NCBI RefSeq assembly: GCF_032854445.1
Contig: NC_088300.1
Coordinates: 68,048,984-68,112,983, forward strand
DNA length: 64,000 nucleotides
DNA from: Liolophura sinensis
Taxonomy: Eukaryota; Mollusca; Polyplacophora; Chitonida; Chitonidae
Direction of reading: 5' to 3'
Shown here: positions 59,589-64,000 of the stretch, piece after piece
Layout: each line of letters begins with the position of its first letter
Position numbering within the stretch: the stretch's first letter is position 1
Made by a program: the position numbers and the translations under genes
Notes under the pieces: generated by a model
What the model saw: only the letters and a program-made list of their open reading frames with translations
Told to the model about the DNA's origin: nothing
Database searches by the model: none

Positions 59589-62500
59589 CTGAAATCAAGG
59601 AAAACAAGGGCAATGAGGAGCATGGGGAAGGCCACCAAGAAATGAAAGCAATTACCAAGTACCACTTTGCCAGCATTGAGTAAAGGCAGGGCAATAGTTA
59701 TATACATGTAATTTATTTATTCTTTTGATTGGTTTTTTATCGAAAAATGTTTTACTTACATTTATCGTCATTTATTTGATTGATATTTTATGCCTTACTC
59801 AAGAATATTTCATTTATACGTTGGCTGTCAGCATTGTGATGGAAGGAAACCGAGCAAAGTCTGCAGGTTGCCCCCTATTGAATGCGGGTCGCTGCCTGAG
59901 AAGATACAAATGTAATATAGTAATACTGTAAGCGTGTCGGGCTACACATGTTTTCAACGAGTGCTGAGTAGGAACCCATGTTGTAAGTAACCATATAAAA
60001 ATGGACACGAAGAAAGAAAACACAGAGTACAAGATCTGTTACCGTTGTCTGGACCTTACCTGTAAACAACACAGTCCTAAGCCTATACCTCCTATAATGA
60101 TCAGGTGTCTCTTAAGATATGCCTCCAGTCTGTCAATACAAGCCTACAACGACATAAATACTTGTAGTAACAATTCACAGGCGGGTACAAGTATCCACAT
60201 TGTCCCTGAACATGAAATATACGTTTAGGTTATGTAAGGGATAGATGTCATTACATATGGTCTAGAAAAATACTAGCAATCTGCATGTAGCATAATGAGT
60301 ATCCTACAGGTCACAGAGGTCATTGTCTTACCGAAAAGTCAGATATTACATCTGCAACAGTTTTAATACGGCAAGTACATCATCTTTACAAGTCAAAAAT
60401 ATGAATCACTAGTACTGTTACACACAGGCATAAATCACCAAATGTTATCACAAAAAACATCATATTTAGACAAGCTTTTAACAACAATGACGATATTCTT
60501 TTAAAGTGAATGGCAGCACCTGTCTAATGTTCATGTCCACTGAAAGACTACCATTCAAAGTATTTTTTTAACCCAGAAAAAGTTTCGGGAAAACTTATAT
60601 AATAGATTTAGATTTAATTAATAAAAGAAATTGTCCAGTGAGATGCTGTCTTCTCATTCCCATAAACTTCAGCATCCCTAATAAATTTTGCACTGACTCA
60701 GATATTTGTTATTTAAAAACTGCTGACTAAACGGTAAAATTAACTGCAAAAAATATTTGGGGGAGATGAAAATGGTTTGAGCTGAGGCGGTATGCTACTG
60801 TCTGACATAATTTGTAATACAGTCAATGAATATTACAGCCCTTGTAAATCAACAAATTTTGCATCTGTGGTGGTCCATAAATGATACAGACCTGTGTTAC
60901 AACACTTTGTGAAATGTCCTTTCAGCTACTTGAAACTAAATTGTTGTAAACGATCTCAAAATGATGTCTGATGCAGTAGTTCTGAGTTATCATATGTCAC
61001 TTCATGGAGTGAATTGGTAAAGGCTATGTCACAGCTTGAGTCACACAATCTAATTGCAATGTGTTTGACTGGGTAAAATTCTCAAAATGGCTGCCTCAAC
61101 TCACACCAGCCACTTGTGCTGTACTATTGTTTTGGTCTACATGTTACTTGGTGAAATCTCACAGAAAGCTTGAGTATCCTGCTTTCGATTGAAATACGTT
61201 TTAGCCAGGTGATGTCTTGTCCTTTAGCTAATTTTGGACTAAATACCTCAGACTTGTAATTCGTGTTGGAAAAGGCCGAAACATTAATAACCCAAATATT
61301 GTGATAAAATTGATACACTTAAAGGGATGAGATTGGATGGATGGTGTTACTTACTGGAGGGATGATACTGGATAGGTGATGTCACCTGCTGGGGAGATGA
61401 TAATGGGTAGGTGGTGTCACTTACAGAGGGGATGATATTGGATAGGTGGTGTCACTTACTGGGCAGATAATATTGGATAAGAGGTCTCACTTGCTGTTGA
61501 GTTGATATTGGATAGGTGGTGTTACTTACTGGACAGATGATATTGGTGGTATCAGTTTCTGTGGAGTTGATATTGGATAGGTGGTGTCACTTACTGGGGA
61601 ATTGATAATGGATAGGTGGTGTCATTGCTCTGGAGTTGATATTGGATAGGTGGTGTCACTTAATGAGGGGATGATAATGGATAGGTGGTGTCACTTACTG
61701 GGCAGATGCTATTGGATAGTCTGTGTTACTTACTGCAGAGTTGGAATTGAATAGGTGGTCTCGCTTACTGGGGAGTTGATACTGGATAGGAGGGGTCACT
61801 TACTGGGGAGATGATATTGGATAGGAGGGGTCACTTACTGGGGAGATGATATTGGATAGGTGGTCTCGCTTACTGGGGAGTTGATATTGGATAGGAGGGG
61901 TCACTTACTGGGGAGATGATATTGGATAGGAGGGGTCACTTACTGGGGAGATGATATTGGATAGGTGGTATTTACTTACAGGTGAGATGATAATGGATAT
62001 GTTGTGTTACTTACTGGAGAGTTGATATTGGATAGGTGGTATTACTTACTGGAGAGTTGTGATTGGATAGGTGGTGTCACTTACTGGGCAGCTGATATTG
62101 GATAGGTGGTATTACTTACTGGAGAGTTGATATTGGATAGGTGGTGTCACTTACTGGGGAGTTGATATTGGATGGATGGTCCCGTTCACCACACTTCAGA
62201 CGGTAGGAGATACAACAGCTATCTGGAACTATGTTGCTTGTGTTGAATGTGGAAATCCATTCACTGTATTGCCAGTCCTCAAATCTCCTTGACCCACAGC
62301 AAGCAAACTGCAACAAAAAGTGGACACAGATTAAATGATTCATTTTTTTCTAAAATTAATTTGAAGTTCATGCTCAGAAAGATTAATCTCACTTAAATAA
62401 GTACTGTCTACTTTACAAGCCATGGGAGCAAGGACAGCCTTGGGAAAATAATTACTGTCTACTTTACAAGCCATGGGAGCAAGGACAGCCTTGGGAAATA

Positions 62501-64000
62501 ATTACTGTCTACTTTACAAGCCATGGGAGCAAGGACAGCCTTGGGAAAATAATTACTGTCTACTTTACAAGCCATGGGAGCAAGGACAGCCTTGGGAAAA
62601 TAATTACTGTCTACTTTACAAGCCATGGGAACAAGGACAGCCTTGGGAAAATAATCACTGTCTACTTTACAAGCCATGGGAACAAGGACAGCCTTGGGAA
62701 AATAATTAGTCTACTTTACAAGTCATGGGAACAAAGACAGCCTTGAGAAAATAATTACTGTCTACTTTACAAGCCATGGGAACAAGGACAGCCTTGGGAA
62801 AATAATTACTGTCTACTTTACAAGCCATGGGAACAAGGTCAGCCTTGGGAAAATAATTACTGTCTACTTTACAAGCCATGGGAACAAGGACAGCCTTGGG
62901 AAAATAATCACTGTCTACTTTACAAGCCATGGGAACAAGGACAGCCTTGGGAAAATAATTAGTCTACTTTACAAGCCATGGGAACAAGGATAGCCATGGG
63001 AAAATAATTACTGTCTACTTTACAAGCCATGGGGACAAGGACAGCCAAGGGAAAATAATTACTCTCTACTTTACAAGCCATGGGGACAAGCACAGCCTTG
63101 GGAAATTTGGCTTCATTAATAAATTCAAACACAAAAAGGAAGGCTCAAATAAATGAATTGGCGCTCATCACAAATATATCATGCTGGAGTCAGTGTAAGC
63201 TCAATGTTCACTCAGCATCCTATCCTCTGCCAACAAGGCATACATGAAAACAAATTTAGCTGACATTTGAAAATAGAGAAAAAGAATCAAGTACACTACT
63301 CATGCCATGTTGTAGGCTGTTTATGGACCTGGTTTTGTCAGGATCTATCCTAGTGAGTTAGGTATGAAGTATTCAGATCATGTTGTAGGCTGTCTGTGGG
63401 TCATGTTTCGTCAGGATCTATCTAAGTGACAGTTAAGTATCAAGTACTCACATCATGTTGTAGGCTGTCTGTGGGTCATGTTTTGTCAGGATCTATCTGA
63501 GTGACAGTTAAGTATCAAGTACTCACATCATGTTGTAGGCTGTCTATGGACCTGGTTTCGTCAGGATCTATCTAAGTGACAGTTAAGTATCAAGTACTCA
63601 CATCATGTTTCAGGCAGTCTATGGACCTGGTTTTGTCAGGATCTATCTAAGTGACAGTTAAGTATCAAGTACTCACATCATGTTTTAGGCAGTCTATGGA
63701 CCTGGTTTTGTCAGGATCTATCTAAGTGACAGTTAAGTATCAAGTACTCACATCATGTTGTAGGCTGTCTGTGGGTCATGTTTTGTCAGGATCTATCTAA
63801 GTGACAGTTAAGTCCCAAGTACTCACATCATGTTGTGGGATGTCTATGGTCCTGGTTTTGTCAGGATCTATCTAAGTGACAGTTAAGTATCAAGTACACA
63901 CATCATGTTGTAGGCTGTCTGTGGGTCATGTTTTGTCAGGATCTATCTAAGTCACAGTTAAGTTCCAAGTACTCACATCATGTTGTGGGTTGTCTATGGT
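59529..64000 (-). CDS. Tetraspanin, 3' part of gene (runs off the right edge)
   Basis: Minus-strand coding exons are 62307-62155, 60143-60060 and 59588-59529, all phase 0. They encode 51, 28 and 19 residues plus stop. The first starts FACCGSRRFEDWQYSEW and has PDSCC and KCGE: the CCG and PxSC motifs of the tetraspanin large extracellular loop. The second begins ACIDRLEAYLKRH and runs into the fourth membrane helix; the third completes it (IFGIVFACCLSMKIKEFRQ). The preceding exon is represented near the window edge by units encoding DPDKTRSIDSLQHD before a GTGAGT, in the matching phase. The first three helices lie outside the window. Tetraspanins organise membrane-protein microdomains; the subfamily cannot be fixed from this part. 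Confidence 0.87.
59710..59872 (-). repeat. SINE, two stacked 3' ends
   Basis: A reversed tail at 59710-59745 is followed by a second reversed tail and core at 59770-59872. It lies in the last tetraspanin intron. Confidence 0.75.
60060..60143 (-). CDS. Tetraspanin exon: end of large loop and start of helix 4
   Basis: The acceptor TTATGTCGTTGTAG ends at 60144, and the donor is TACAG|GTAAGG with the GT at 60059-60058. It encodes 28 residues, ACIDRLEAYLKRHLIIIGGI and GLGLCCLQ. It was too short to appear as an open frame and was found by looking for the fourth helix. Confidence 0.87.
60144..61320 (-). other. Tetraspanin intron, unique part
   Basis: No exon or repeat was recognised. Confidence 0.6.
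61325..62165 (-). repeat. 35-bp tandem array made of a tetraspanin exon end and its splice donor
   Basis: Twenty-four units with an almost exact 35-bp period. On the gene strand the unit reads CCAATATCAACTCCCCA then GTAAGTGACACCACCTAT. The first unit (62149 side) is the real exon end and donor; the other 23 run on into the intron. By my count 19 of 24 keep GTAAG. Confidence 0.93.
62155..62307 (-). CDS. Tetraspanin exon: large extracellular loop
   Basis: The acceptor CTTTTTGTTGCAG ends at 62308, and the donor is CCCCA|GTAAGT with the GT at 62154-62153. It has 51 codons, starting FACCGSRRFEDWQYSEW and ending DHPSNINSP. Five cysteines here plus the one in the next exon give the usual three disulphides of the loop. 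Confidence 0.9.
62400..63110. repeat. 51-bp minisatellite in tetraspanin intron
   Basis: About 14 units of 50-51 bp with CTTTACAAGCCATGGGAACA, AGGACAGCCTTGGGAAAATA and ATTACTGTCTA. It is open on both strands, which is a side effect of the unit. Confidence 0.95.
63298..64000 (-). repeat. 75-bp tandem array carrying an exon-like unit and splice donor
   Basis: Ten units with a 75-bp period, reaching the window edge. On the gene strand each has CTTAACTGTCACTTAG, then GATCCTGACAAAACC, then AGCCTACAACATGAT and GTGAGTACTTG. Units at about 63523-63600, 63600-63675 and 63675-63750 encode IDPDKTRSIDSLQHD before the donor; others have an in-frame TGA. Confidence 0.92.

Noticed and set aside
62459-62930. 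Repeat-protein frames on both strands
   Set aside because: A 51-bp unit open on both strands; mirrors a tandem array, not a coding gene.
63298-64000. Regularly spaced repeats resembling a CRISPR array
   Set aside because: Units are contiguous tandem copies with no unique spacers, and the genome is an animal's.

Overview
This is eukaryotic, intron-rich, AT-rich nuclear DNA. The genes are broken into short exons with GT-AG borders, and most of the window is intron or intergenic sequence filled with repeats. At least 25 copies of one tRNA-headed SINE family are present. They share a conserved core and an (ATAA)n tail of a kind I associate with molluscs and other lophotrochozoans. The gene content (a one-domain C-type lectin, a zinc alcohol dehydrogenase, a tetraspanin, a KCTD-type BTB protein) fits an invertebrate animal. 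I infer a mollusc; the species cannot be named from the sequence.

Layout. (1) 801-6892, minus strand: a complete three-exon gene for a small type I membrane protein with a signal peptide, one C-type lectin-like domain, one membrane helix and a short tail. Two nearly identical inverted repeats lie in the introns on either side of the lectin exon. (2) 10443-18971, plus strand: nine exons of a zinc-dependent medium-chain alcohol dehydrogenase, lacking only the first coding exon, which I could not find. A decayed partial copy of its last exons lies at 22715-23699. (3) 29300-29834, minus strand: a broken Tc1-type transposase. (4) 32330-38797, plus strand: a gene whose first coding exon carries the DUSP plus ubiquitin-like module otherwise typical of USP4/11/15 deubiquitinases, followed by a coiled coil. 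It can be spliced either to a KCTD-type BTB exon or to two small alternative 3' exons. (5) 39000-55800: mostly repeats, including several unrelated minisatellites, a palindromic MITE family and a perfect 25-bp hairpin; no convincing gene. (6) 59529 to beyond 64000, minus strand: the 3' half of a tetraspanin gene. Two successive introns begin with tandem arrays whose unit contains the end of the preceding exon and its 5' splice site.

The four genes show no obvious shared pathway; this is ordinary animal gene order, not an operon. The best leads are the DUSP-UBL-coiled-coil-BTB protein with its alternative ends, the tetraspanin arrays that multiply a splice donor, the inverted repeats around the in-frame-skippable lectin exon, and two or more families of non-autonomous transposons. 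Reading frames and splice phases were checked by hand; all family assignments are by recognition and not by database search.
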